Below, in pieces: positions 5,898 to 12,847 of a stretch of 16,545 bases of DNA (position 1 is the first letter of the stretch; every line of letters starts with the position of its first letter). Below the pieces are notes generated by a model. It searched no databases. It worked only from the letters and a program-made list of their open reading frames with translations, and was not told where the DNA came from. This DNA is from an uncultured Altererythrobacter sp. GTDB taxonomy: Bacteria > Pseudomonadota > Alphaproteobacteria > Sphingomonadales > Sphingomonadaceae. Both the position numbers and the translations under genes were made by a program. The stretch spans positions 1 to 16,545 of the forward strand of contig CALLIO010000341.1 of the NCBI GenBank assembly GCA_938009055.1. The letters run 5' to 3'.

Positions 5898-7028
5898 ATG
5901 AACAACGCTGTGCAAACCACCACCGCCATCTATTGCGGCCATATGTTCGAGGCGGGATCGAATGCGGAAAGCGCGCTCGCCGCAAAAATCGCAGCAGCCA
6001 TTGCGCAGCACAAGATCACCATCGGCTATGGCCCGCTGGCATGCGGGGCGGACATCTTGATCGCCGAGGCTATTCTGGCAGCAGGCGGCGAGTTGAATGC
6101 CGTCCTCCCCTTTGCCGAAGAGGACTTCATCGCCGAAAGCGTTGTGTGTGGCGGCGAGGAATGGCGCGCACGCTATCACGCCTGCAAATCGGCTGCGAAG
6201 GCGACCTATTTCGCGACATCTGGCGCCTATGTCGGTGATGACAATCAATTCGCTTACAATACCAAGTTGGCGATGGGGCTTGCCGCATTGCGCGCGCAGG
6301 AGGACGGGACGGAAGCGATCCAGCTTGCCGTCATCTCGGACAAATTTAAAAGCTATTCCACCACAGGCCTGGCCGGCACGGTTGCCGATATCGCCTTGTG
6401 GCAAGCATTGGACCGCGAAACCATTTCCATCGGCGCAGGCGATGTTCCGCGCAATCTGACGTTTCCGCCGAAACCAGAGATTGGCGAGGGAACGCGGCGC
6501 GAAATCCGCTCGATCATCTTTGCTGATTACAAGGGCTTTTCGCGGCTTGGCGAGCGCGAATTGCCACTCTTCATGCGCGAGGTGATGGGGCAAATCGGCA
6601 AAGTGCTGGGCGATTACGGCGATCATGTCGAATTTCGTAACACCTGGGGCGATGCGATTTATTGTGTGATCGACGAGCCTGCCCAAGCCGCCAGTATAGC
6701 GCTTGATTTGCAGGCTGCGCTCGCTGATTTGCCCGGCGAACTCACCCCGCAAGGTGACGAAGCAGGAATGCGGATCGGCGTGCATTTCGGCCCTGTCTGG
6801 GTCGGCACCGACCGGATCACTGGTAACCGGCTGTGGTATGGCGGCGAGGTCAATAAGACCGCAAGAATTGAACCGGTTACCCCTGTTGGCGGGGTCTATT
6901 GCACCGAAGCTTTCGCCGCCGCCTTGCTCGTCGAAGGCTATGACCGCTGCCGCTTTACCTCGATCGGGCGCAAGGAACTGCCCAAGAAGTTTGGCGATGT
7001 GGAGCTGTATTTGCTCGAACGCGCCTAG
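5898..7028 (+). CDS. SLOG-like domain fused to class III adenylate/guanylate-type nucleotide cyclase
   Basis: A 376-residue soluble protein. Residues 8-175 resemble a SLOG-type Rossmann domain, a family that binds nucleotides or nucleotide-derived signals: IYCGHMFEAG, GYGPLACGADILIAEAIL, VLPFAEEDFIAESV and EEWRARYHACKSA. Residues 200-376 are a class III cyclase homology domain. Asp210 (IIFADYKGFSRL) and Asp252 (NTWGDAIY) fit the two metal ligands, and Asn319 and Arg323 (GGEVNKTARIE) fit the transition-state pair. The two base-specifying positions, normally Lys and Asp in adenylate cyclases, appear to be Asn248 and Leu312, so the substrate is uncertain. The start has a good SD (AGAAGAG) overlapping the TIR gene's stop, which implies coupled translation. 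No TM segment is seen. The N-terminal call rests on motif memory and is less sure than the cyclase call. Confidence 0.9.
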   Translation: MNNAVQTTTAIYCGHMFEAGSNAESALAAKIAAAIAQHKITIGYGPLACGADILIAEAILAAGGELNAVLPFAEEDFIAESVVCGGEEWRARYHACKSAAKATYFATSGAYVGDDNQFAYNTKLAMGLAALRAQEDGTEAIQLAVISDKFKSYSTTGLAGTVADIALWQALDRETISIGAGDVPRNLTFPPKPEIGEGTRREIRSIIFADYKGFSRLGERELPLFMREVMGQIGKVLGDYGDHVEFRNTWGDAIYCVIDEPAQAASIALDLQAALADLPGELTPQGDEAGMRIGVHFGPVWVGTDRITGNRLWYGGEVNKTARIEPVTPVGGVYCTEAFAAALLVEGYDRCRFTSIGRKELPKKFGDVELYLLERA

Positions 7029-7039
7029 GCCACACGCAA

Positions 7040-7348
7040 CTATTTGTTTCGGGCCACGCTTTCCTTCATTCGCGCCAATTGCTCTTCAGTAGCAGGTGTC
7101 TGGCGCGTCGCCTTCCACTCGTCCATTGGCATGCCATGGATGAGCCCGCGGGCCGCCGCCTTATCACCCTCAAAACCGGCTTCCATAATCCAATCGCTTA
7201 AGCAATTGCGGCAAAAGCCCGATAGGCCCATCAAATCAATATTCTGCGCATCATGGCGATGCTGGAGATGGCGAACCAACCGGCGGAATGCCGCAGCAGC
7301 GACCCCGTCATCCAATTGATCAAGTTTATCCGGTGAATTCGTATCCAT
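7040..7348 (-). CDS. DUF1244 family protein
   Basis: A 102-residue protein matching DUF1244, a family of short alphaproteobacterial and gammaproteobacterial proteins of unknown function. The core AAFRRLVRHLQHRHDAQNID leads into LMGLSGFCRNCLSDWIMEA, with a CxxC pair that could bind metal or be redox-active, then GLIHGMPMDEWK, also typical. The frame opens earlier (7399), but MDTNSPDKL at 7348 has AAGGA about 9 nt upstream and gives a family-like length. It is convergent with the cyclase gene (11 nt apart) and divergent from pyk. Confidence 0.9.
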   Translation of the reverse strand: MDTNSPDKLDQLDDGVAAAAFRRLVRHLQHRHDAQNIDLMGLSGFCRNCLSDWIMEAGFEGDKAAARGLIHGMPMDEWKATRQTPATEEQLARMKESVARNK

Positions 7349-7411
7349 ATTGGCTGTTCCTTGCCTCGATGTCCTTGAGTTGAAAAATAGCTGTGCCATA
7401 GCTGGCAGGCG

Positions 7412-8893
7412 ATGGAACAGCGAAAAGTATCAGCAGCCGGCACACAAGTCCGCCCGCGCGGCCGCAAGGTCAAAATTCTTGCCACCGTTGGTCCTGCCTC
7501 AAGCTCGCCCGACATGCTCAAGAAGCTCTTTATGGAAGGGGCCGATGCCTTCCGCGTCAATATGAGCCATGGCGATCACGCTACCCACGCCAAAACGATT
7601 GCCGCTATCCGCGATTTGGAAGAGGAATTCGGAAGGCCAATCGCGATCCTTGCCGACCTGCAAGGCCCCAAGCTGCGGGTTGGCACTTTCAAGGATGGCA
7701 AGGCCGTGATCCGCCATTCCGGCCACTTCACGCTCGACCGCAATCCTGAACCGGGCGATGAAACCCGCGTTGAGCTGCCGCATCCCGAATTGTTCGGCAT
7801 TCTGGAAAAAGGCCAGCGCCTGCTCATCAATGATGGCAAAATCCGCCTCAAGGTGATCCGGGCCGATGCCGATGCGATTTTGTGCTCAGCAGAAGTTGGC
7901 GGGGTTATCTCTGACCGCAAGGGCGTGAACGTGCCCGATGTCGAAGTGCCTATTCCTGCGCTCACTAACAAGGACCGCAAAGACCTGTCCTTTGCAGTTG
8001 AACATGGGGCGGATTGGATCGGCCTCAGCTTTGTGCAGCGTCCAGAAGATCTGGCCGAAGCGCGCAAGCTGATGGGCGGCTATGGCGCTTTGTGTGCGAA
8101 GATCGAGAAGCCGATGGCGGTCAACCGGCTCGATGAATTGCTCGAACTGGCAGACGGGCTGATGGTTGCGCGCGGTGATCTGGGGGTTGAGCTGGAGCCG
8201 TATGAAGTGCCGCCTTTGCAAAAGCGCATCGTCAACGCTGCGCGTACGGCCGGCAAGCCGGTGATCGTTGCGACTCAAATGCTGGAAAGCATGATCGAAA
8301 ATCCCACACCAACCCGCGCTGAAGTCTCTGACGTGGCCAATGCCGTCTATGACGGGGCGGATGCCGTGATGCTTTCAGCTGAAAGCGCAGCGGGCGAATG
8401 GCCGGTGGAATCGGTGGTGATGATGGACCGGATCGCAGGCCAGGTCGAACGGGACGAGGATTACAAGGCGCGCGTGCGCTTCCTCGAAACGACGCCCGAT
8501 GCCACCACATCCGACGCGCTGGCGCACGCTTGCATGACCATTGCCGATACAGTGCCAATCAGCGCGATTACGGTCTTCACCTCCTCTGGCTCAACCGCAA
8601 GGCGGGTTTCGCGCGAGCGGCCTGATACGCCGGTTTTGGTGCTCACCCCATCCGACCGGACCGCGCGGCGCGTCGCGTTGCTTTGGGGCGCGCATGCCGT
8701 GGCCACCAAGGACATTGGCAGCTTTGAAGAAATGATCGCCAAGGGTAAGCGCATGGCTTTGCGCCACGGTTTCGGCCAGGCGGGCAGCAAGCTGATCGCG
8801 CTGGCTGGCGTCCCATTTGGAACACCGGGCGCCACCAATTTGCTCCATGTCGTGACCTTGCGCGGTAACGAACTTGAAGAGCACGAGGGTTAA
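7412..8893 (+). CDS. pyk: Pyruvate kinase
   Basis: A 493-residue pyruvate kinase, the glycolytic enzyme that turns phosphoenolpyruvate and ADP into pyruvate and ATP. Motifs in order: KILATVGPASSS (20-32), the cation/phosphate site AFRVNMSHG (46-54), ADLQGPKLRVG (81-91) opening the B domain, the family signature CAKIEKPMAVNRLDELL with Lys230 and Glu232, MVARGDLGVELE with Asp256 as a Mg ligand, and ATQMLESM with the catalytic Thr288. The C-terminal domain (about 355-490) holds the FTSSGSTARRVSRERPD effector-type region. Length is normal and the frame is intact. The ribosome binding site is weak. A second start was not obvious. It is divergent from the DUF1244 gene with about 63 nt between them, where any promoter must lie. 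Confidence 0.98.
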   Translation: MEQRKVSAAGTQVRPRGRKVKILATVGPASSSPDMLKKLFMEGADAFRVNMSHGDHATHAKTIAAIRDLEEEFGRPIAILADLQGPKLRVGTFKDGKAVIRHSGHFTLDRNPEPGDETRVELPHPELFGILEKGQRLLINDGKIRLKVIRADADAILCSAEVGGVISDRKGVNVPDVEVPIPALTNKDRKDLSFAVEHGADWIGLSFVQRPEDLAEARKLMGGYGALCAKIEKPMAVNRLDELLELADGLMVARGDLGVELEPYEVPPLQKRIVNAARTAGKPVIVATQMLESMIENPTPTRAEVSDVANAVYDGADAVMLSAESAAGEWPVESVVMMDRIAGQVERDEDYKARVRFLETTPDATTSDALAHACMTIADTVPISAITVFTSSGSTARRVSRERPDTPVLVLTPSDRTARRVALLWGAHAVATKDIGSFEEMIAKGKRMALRHGFGQAGSKLIALAGVPFGTPGATNLLHVVTLRGNELEEHEG

Positions 8894-8965
8894 GCCTGCA
8901 CGATTAAGGCTGCACGCTTACCTTTCTCATGCTACTCAGCTGGCATTCCACCGAGGAGCAAGATC

Positions 8966-9436
8966 ATGAAGCGCTTGATTGTTCTCGCCGTCACCCACCT
9001 TGGCGCGATTGCGCTTGGCTTTGCGTTGGGCATCTATTTCCTACCGATCCTCACTGCCCAGCCCTCGCCCGATGATGCCACTTTGCTCGCTGAAGCGCAG
9101 ATAGCCGAATTCAGTGTCGAGCTGACGCGGGACTTGCGCGGCAGTGATACGCTTCATTGGGGCGAAGGCACAATCAGCGTGACGCCGGAGAAGATCGTCC
9201 ATCAAGGCGAGCTTGCGCCGGGGCCAGACTATAAGGTCTATCTCACGCGCGATTTCGTCGAGCATGAGGATGAGTTTGAGCCGATCAAAGCGGATGCGGT
9301 CCAAATCGGCGATGTGAAAAGCTTCGACGGATTTCTGATCGATGTGCCCGCTGGCGTGGATGTGAATGAATACACGACTGTCGTTGTTTGGTGCGAGACA
9401 TTCGGCGAGTTCATAACCGCTGGGAAGTATCGCTAG
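8966..9436 (+). CDS. Membrane-anchored DM13 domain protein
   Basis: A 156-residue protein with an N-terminal hydrophobic segment (about 4-27, LIVLAVTHLGAIALGFALGI) that acts as an anchor or uncleaved signal, followed by a DM13 domain (about 45-155). DM13 hallmarks present are the opening AEFSVELTRDLRGSDTLHWG, PGPDYKVYL, IGDVKSFDGFLIDVPAGVD and the near-invariant Cys in VVVWCETFGEFITAG (Cys143). DM13 domains have been proposed to take part in redox or electron-transfer reactions through this Cys, often beside DOMON domains; no DOMON is present here. The start has GAGGAG 7 nt before the ATG. The next gene follows after 15 nt and its SD overlaps this stop region, so the two may be co-transcribed. 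Confidence 0.88.
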   Translation: MKRLIVLAVTHLGAIALGFALGIYFLPILTAQPSPDDATLLAEAQIAEFSVELTRDLRGSDTLHWGEGTISVTPEKIVHQGELAPGPDYKVYLTRDFVEHEDEFEPIKADAVQIGDVKSFDGFLIDVPAGVDVNEYTTVVVWCETFGEFITAGKYR

Positions 9437-9443
9437 GGAGGAG
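9437..9443 (+). promoter_or_regulatory. Ribosome binding site deciding a TTG start
   Basis: GGAGGAG is a near-perfect Shine-Dalgarno sequence 8 nt before TTG at 9452, within and just after the stop region of the DM13 gene. There is no upstream in-frame ATG before the DM13 stop that would compete. Confidence 0.65.
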
Positions 9444-9451
9444 AACGAACG

Positions 9452-10066
9452 TTGAGCCGAAGGTCGCAAAGCCACCCCTGGACAGAACATCCCGAACTTC
9501 TAACTGGCATTCGCACTCCCATTGAACAATGGCACAAAGCGGATTGGAACTTTTCAAAATTTGAAGACGCCGTTTTTGCCCGCCCATGTGATCCCCAGTC
9601 AGTCACCTATTCGGCAATCGACTATTGTGTAGCAATAACTAGTCTCCGCGATTGGACAGCTAGAGCGCTTATCAAGCGGGCGCGGACGGGAAAGTCCAAC
9701 TCGGTCTATCCCATCAACTCATCGAGAGATTTCCGAGACTTAGTTTCCAAGAAAGTGCGTTGGCAGGCCGCTATTGAGGCGATCGCAAATACTTCCAAGC
9801 ATTCGACATACCGTGACAATGGATGGCCTATGGGCATCGCGATGCCAGCTACGTTCTATCATCCTCAACTTCGGCAAGAAAGAGAAGCCTGCGAGGACGG
9901 TATGGAAGTCTTTGAGTTTATGCAGAGGTATAGAAGCCTTGTCTGGTGGGATCTTTCACTACACCAAAAAGACTCGGACAAAGCTGAACCTGGATACGTC
10001 GCACTTGGAGACAATCTCGACGATTGGCGAAGTCTCTTGACCGAATTTTCTCTAGCCGAAAGCTAA
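9452..10066 (+). CDS. Hypothetical protein of unknown family, compositionally atypical
   Basis: A 204-residue protein that I do not recognise. It starts at TTG with a strong SD. It is soluble, with no signal peptide or TM helix, and rich in Trp and in charged residues. Visible blocks are PWTEHPELLTGI, VTYSAIDYCVAITSLRDWTARALI, DLVSKKVRWQAAIEAIANTSKHST and FMQRYRSLVWWDLSLHQ. These look like a mostly helical protein. Codon use differs from the neighbours (AGA/AGG for Arg, TTA and CTA for Leu, ATA-rich stretches), and two 60-nt stretches I counted were about 48% GC, below the flanking genes. This suggests recent acquisition. It ends before a pair of hairpins and is convergent with gltX. Confidence 0.72.
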   Translation: MSRRSQSHPWTEHPELLTGIRTPIEQWHKADWNFSKFEDAVFARPCDPQSVTYSAIDYCVAITSLRDWTARALIKRARTGKSNSVYPINSSRDFRDLVSKKVRWQAAIEAIANTSKHSTYRDNGWPMGIAMPATFYHPQLRQEREACEDGMEVFEFMQRYRSLVWWDLSLHQKDSDKAEPGYVALGDNLDDWRSLLTEFSLAES

Positions 10067-10099
10067 GACTTAGCGACCGCCCGGGTGGGTGCGCTTTAG

Positions 10100-10127
10100 C
10101 GCTCCCGCCATGGGGCGGGCGGGAGCG
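10100..10127. terminator. GC-rich hairpin between convergent genes (possible terminator)
   Basis: A perfect 10-bp inverted repeat: CGCTCCCGCC at 10100-10109 and GGCGGGAGCG at 10118-10127, loop 8 nt. It lies between the stop of the unknown gene and the stop of gltX, so it could end transcripts from both sides. No T-tract follows on either strand, which weakens the intrinsic-terminator call. Confidence 0.45.
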
Positions 10128-10131
10128 GGGT

Positions 10132-10147
10132 CGTTTCTTGCGAAACG
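10132..10147. terminator. Second short hairpin beside gltX 3' end
   Basis: CGTTTC-TTGC-GAAACG, a perfect 6-bp stem with a 4-nt loop, lies 4 nt after the larger hairpin and 8 nt from the gltX stop. Together the two may form a tandem transcription end or a 3'-end stabilising structure. There is no T-tract. Confidence 0.35.
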
Positions 10148-10154
10148 CCCCAGA

Positions 10155-11513
10155 CTACTGTCCGCTGCATTGCAAGCGTTTGCGTGCCTCTTCTTCACCG
10201 ATCAGCGGGAGCAATTCGCCCATGTCAGGCCCGTGGTTCATACCCGTCAACGCTTGGCGCAAAGGCAGAAACAGCGCCTTACCCTTACGGCCCGTGCTCT
10301 CCTTTAGCGCCGACGTAAGCGCTCCCCAAGGGTCGTCACCCCAAGTGAGCGCCTCAGCCGCCTGAGCGAGAAACGCCTTGTCCTCATCGGAGAATTCAAG
10401 TTGTTCAATCGGCCCCGTGACCAACCGCCACCATTCGGCAACCTCGCCCATATTGGCAACGTTGGGGCGCACGGCGTGCCAGCCCGCCTCGTCCATCCCG
10501 GTGGGCAGACGGTCCGACACGTCTGCATAGTCAAACGCGTGCACAATCGCCGTGTTCACCCGTTCCAGCTCGGCATCGTCAAATTTCGCCGGCGCACGGC
10601 CAAAGGTCGACAGATCAAAAGTCTCGAGCAGTTTCGCGCTATCGGCAATCGGCTCCACGGGAAGCGACGTGCCCAGCCGCGCTAGCATGGCAACCAGCGC
10701 TTCGGGCTCGATATGCTTGTCGCGCAAGGCATCGCATCCTAGCGAGCCAAGCCGCTTGGAAAGTTTGCCTTCCGTGCCGACCAGCAGCGCCTCATGCGCG
10801 AATTCCGGATGGGTCTTTTGTGCATCGGATGCTGCACCAAAGCCTGCAGCATAAAGTGCGGTAAACATTTGAATTTGCACAGCAGTGTTGGAGACGTGAT
10901 CCTCACCGCGAAGCACATGGGTCACGCCCATTTCCACATCATCAACCGCCGATGGCAACATGTAGAGCCACGATCCATCGGCCCGGCGGATCACCGGATC
11001 AGACAGCAATTTGGGATCAAATTTCGACGCACCGCGCACGCCGTCTTCCCATGCGATCGCCTCGTCATGATCGAGTTTAAAGCGCCAATGCGGCTGAATA
11101 CCCTCAGCCTCTTTTGCAGCGCGTTCTTCATCAGAAAGGTCAAGCGCGCCGCGATCATAAATCGGTGGCAGACCACGCCCCAACAGCACCTTGCGCTTCA
11201 ATTCCAGCTCTTGCGCCGTTTCATAGGCTGGATAGACCCGGCCAGCCTCTTTCAACACGTCAAACGCAGCATCATAGCGTTCGAGCCGCAAAGATTGGCG
11301 CTCCTCCCCATCAGGATGCATGCCCAGCCACGCCAGATCGGCGCGGATCGCCTCAACATATTCTTCTTTACTGCGCTCTGGATCGGTATCGTCGATCCGC
11401 AGCAAAAACTTGCCGCCAAGCTTCTGCGCGAGCATCCAATTGTGCAGTGCTGTGCGAATATTGCCGACATGCAGCCGGCCGGTAGGAGAGGGGGCAAAAC
11501 GTGTGATTGTCAT
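10155..11513 (-). CDS. gltX: Glutamate--tRNA ligase (GluRS), paralogue lacking the Cys-rich zinc motif
   Basis: A 452-residue class I aminoacyl-tRNA synthetase. The HIGH-type motif is in TRFAPSPTGRLHVGNIRTAL (HVGN, residues 15-18), LLRIDDTDPERS follows, the WLYMLPSAVDDVEMGVTHVLRGEDH block is present, and the KMSKS equivalent is KLSKRLGSL (about 250-258). Where zinc-type GluRS have a CxC pair near YRCYCT, this protein reads YPAYETAQELELKRK, so the zinc site is absent. Many alphaproteobacteria carry two gltX genes, and this is probably one of a pair; in such pairs one copy may charge tRNA-Gln for later amidation, which the sequence alone does not settle. The frame opens 12 codons earlier (11549), but the family starts at MTITRFAPS. 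Confidence 0.95.
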   Translation of the reverse strand: MTITRFAPSPTGRLHVGNIRTALHNWMLAQKLGGKFLLRIDDTDPERSKEEYVEAIRADLAWLGMHPDGEERQSLRLERYDAAFDVLKEAGRVYPAYETAQELELKRKVLLGRGLPPIYDRGALDLSDEERAAKEAEGIQPHWRFKLDHDEAIAWEDGVRGASKFDPKLLSDPVIRRADGSWLYMLPSAVDDVEMGVTHVLRGEDHVSNTAVQIQMFTALYAAGFGAASDAQKTHPEFAHEALLVGTEGKLSKRLGSLGCDALRDKHIEPEALVAMLARLGTSLPVEPIADSAKLLETFDLSTFGRAPAKFDDAELERVNTAIVHAFDYADVSDRLPTGMDEAGWHAVRPNVANMGEVAEWWRLVTGPIEQLEFSDEDKAFLAQAAEALTWGDDPWGALTSALKESTGRKGKALFLPLRQALTGMNHGPDMGELLPLIGEEEARKRLQCSGQ

Positions 11514-11615
11514 GCGCCCTGCGGTAGCCAGCATCACTCGACGGGGCAAGCGCCGAGCGCCAAGATTACCGCCCAGCAGCGCCTTCTATGCATACGAATG
11601 AGCAGACCTCCTACA

Positions 11616-11644
11616 TTGGTGGTTCAGGCAGGTGCGGCTAGTAT
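11616..11644 (+). promoter_or_regulatory. Candidate sigma-70-type promoter for the alginate lyase
   Basis: TTGGTG at 11616-11621 and TAGTAT at 11639-11644 are separated by exactly 17 nt, and the likely transcript start would give a leader of about 26 nt before the ATG at 11677. Each hexamer is only a partial match (3/6 and 4/6), so this is tentative. Confidence 0.3.
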
Positions 11645-11676
11645 CAAGCGCAACAACATAAATGAATGGGAACACG

Positions 11677-12729
11677 ATGCCTGCAATCAGAACACACCTT
11701 ATCAGTCTCACAGCGCTTGCTTTGGCATTGCCGGTGGCCGCTGCCGCCGAAACTGACGAACCAGCCGCACCCGGCAGCAAGTTCGACATGAGCTATTGGA
11801 AGATCACTCTTCCGATGGATGATAATGGCGACAAGAAGCCCGATGAAATTCCCGTTTCGGCAATGAAGAAATATGTCCATCCCGACTATTTCTATCTGAA
11901 CGAGGAAGGCGGACTGGTCTTCACTGCCCCCAACAAGGCGATCACCACGGCCAATTCGACCAATACCCGCAGCGAGTTGCGCCAGATGCTGCGCGGCAAG
12001 AACACGCGGATCGGCACGCATGATGGCGGCAACAATTTTGCTATTCTCGCGCGCAAGGATTCGGACAAATTCGGATCGATTGGTGGCAAGATGGAAGCCA
12101 CGCTGAAGGTTGACCATGTCGCCCTCAACGCGGCTGATGCCAGCACCAAAGCGGCCTATTCGGTTGTCGTCGGACAGATCCACGCGGTGAAATACAAAAG
12201 CACCAAGAGCGGTTTTGGCTATGGCAACGAGCCGATCAAAATCTACTTCAAGAAGTTTCCCGGCCATGAATATGGATCGGTCTTCTTCAATTACGAACGC
12301 AATCTGGCGAAGGAAGATCCGAACCGGAACGATATCTCTGTGCCGATCTATGGCAACAATTGGGATGGCACCGAGGATCCGGGCGAAAAGGGGATCAAGC
12401 TGGGCGAGGAGTTCAGCTACACGATCAACGTCCACAAGAACACGATGCATGTCGTTTTTAACAACGAGCGTTTGGGCAAAGTCGGATATGCGATCAGCCT
12501 GGCACGCGGGGTCGACAAGCTCGATAACCCATATGGATATGGCGGCGACTCGCTTTATTTCAAAGCGGGCGTTTACAACCAGTGCAGCACCAAAACCGGC
12601 GGCGGCAATTGGTATGCCGGATGCGCTGGCACGGGCGATTGGGAAGTCGACAAAGCCAATGGCGACTATGCGCAGGCGACCTTCTCGCGGCTGGTGGTCG
12701 GCCCATCGACAGAGCCTGAGAAGGAATAG
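11677..12729 (+). CDS. Secreted alginate lyase, polysaccharide lyase family 7
   Basis: A 350-residue PL7 enzyme that cleaves alginate by beta-elimination. The first ~24 residues (MPAIRTHLISLTALALALPV...) are a signal peptide, so it is exported. The three PL7 motifs are present in order: TRSELRQML (about 97-105), GQIHAVK (about 166-172) and YFKAGVYNQ (about 294-302); they hold the catalytic Arg, Gln/His and Tyr. The QIH form is commonly linked to activity on guluronate-containing alginate. Two Cys after the last motif (QCSTK, AGCAG) may form a disulfide. The frame also opens at an ATG 5 codons upstream (11662), but that start lacks an SD and adds a less natural signal n-region. No sugar transporter or other lyase is beside it. 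It ends before a strong terminator. Confidence 0.94.
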   Translation: MPAIRTHLISLTALALALPVAAAAETDEPAAPGSKFDMSYWKITLPMDDNGDKKPDEIPVSAMKKYVHPDYFYLNEEGGLVFTAPNKAITTANSTNTRSELRQMLRGKNTRIGTHDGGNNFAILARKDSDKFGSIGGKMEATLKVDHVALNAADASTKAAYSVVVGQIHAVKYKSTKSGFGYGNEPIKIYFKKFPGHEYGSVFFNYERNLAKEDPNRNDISVPIYGNNWDGTEDPGEKGIKLGEEFSYTINVHKNTMHVVFNNERLGKVGYAISLARGVDKLDNPYGYGGDSLYFKAGVYNQCSTKTGGGNWYAGCAGTGDWEVDKANGDYAQATFSRLVVGPSTEPEKE

Positions 12730-12774
12730 GCCGCCCAGCTTATAAGACCCTCGGCCTAATAGCCAGACGAACAC

Positions 12775-12818
12775 AAAAAGCCCCGCCCGAGCTTATCTGC
12801 TCCGGCGGGGTCTTTTTT
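12775..12818. terminator. Bidirectional rho-independent terminator (alginate lyase / rpoC)
   Basis: CCCCGCC at 12781-12787 pairs with GGCGGGG at 12804-12810. The stem extends inward through GAG/CTC after one mismatch, leaving an 8-nt loop. On the plus strand a T-run (12813-12818) follows; on the minus strand the A-run at 12775-12779 gives a T-run after the same stem. It can therefore end both the alginate lyase transcript and the rpoC transcript. Confidence 0.88.
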
Positions 12819-12847
12819 CAGCTTATGCCAGATTGGCTTGGCGCGAA

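Noticed and set aside
5283..6785. A 500-codon open frame on the minus strand across the TIR and cyclase genes
   Set aside because: It is antisense to two genes with clear TIR, SH3b and cyclase motifs, and its product is Arg/His/Cys-rich with no recognisable domain, as expected for a shadow in GC-rich DNA.
4659..7028. Firm annotation as a Pycsar or Thoeris system
   Set aside because: The TIR protein has no visible cyclic-nucleotide-binding domain as PycTIR has, and there is no SIR2 domain as in ThsA. Only the logic is shared, so the call is kept as a hypothesis.
8894..8965. Repeat-like GCCTGCACGATTAAG / GCTGCACGCTTAC sequence after pyk as a terminator or repeat
   Set aside because: The match is short and imperfect, the possible AGCCT/AGGCT stem is only 5 bp, and no T-run follows, so it is not supported as either.
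10794..11756. A 320-codon open frame on the plus strand across gltX
   Set aside because: It is antisense to conserved GluRS sequence including the HVGN and acceptor-binding blocks, and its predicted product looks random.
11644..12774. A 376-codon open frame on the minus strand opposite the alginate lyase
   Set aside because: The plus strand has a signal peptide and all PL7 motifs; the antisense product has no recognisable features and ends inside the promoter region.
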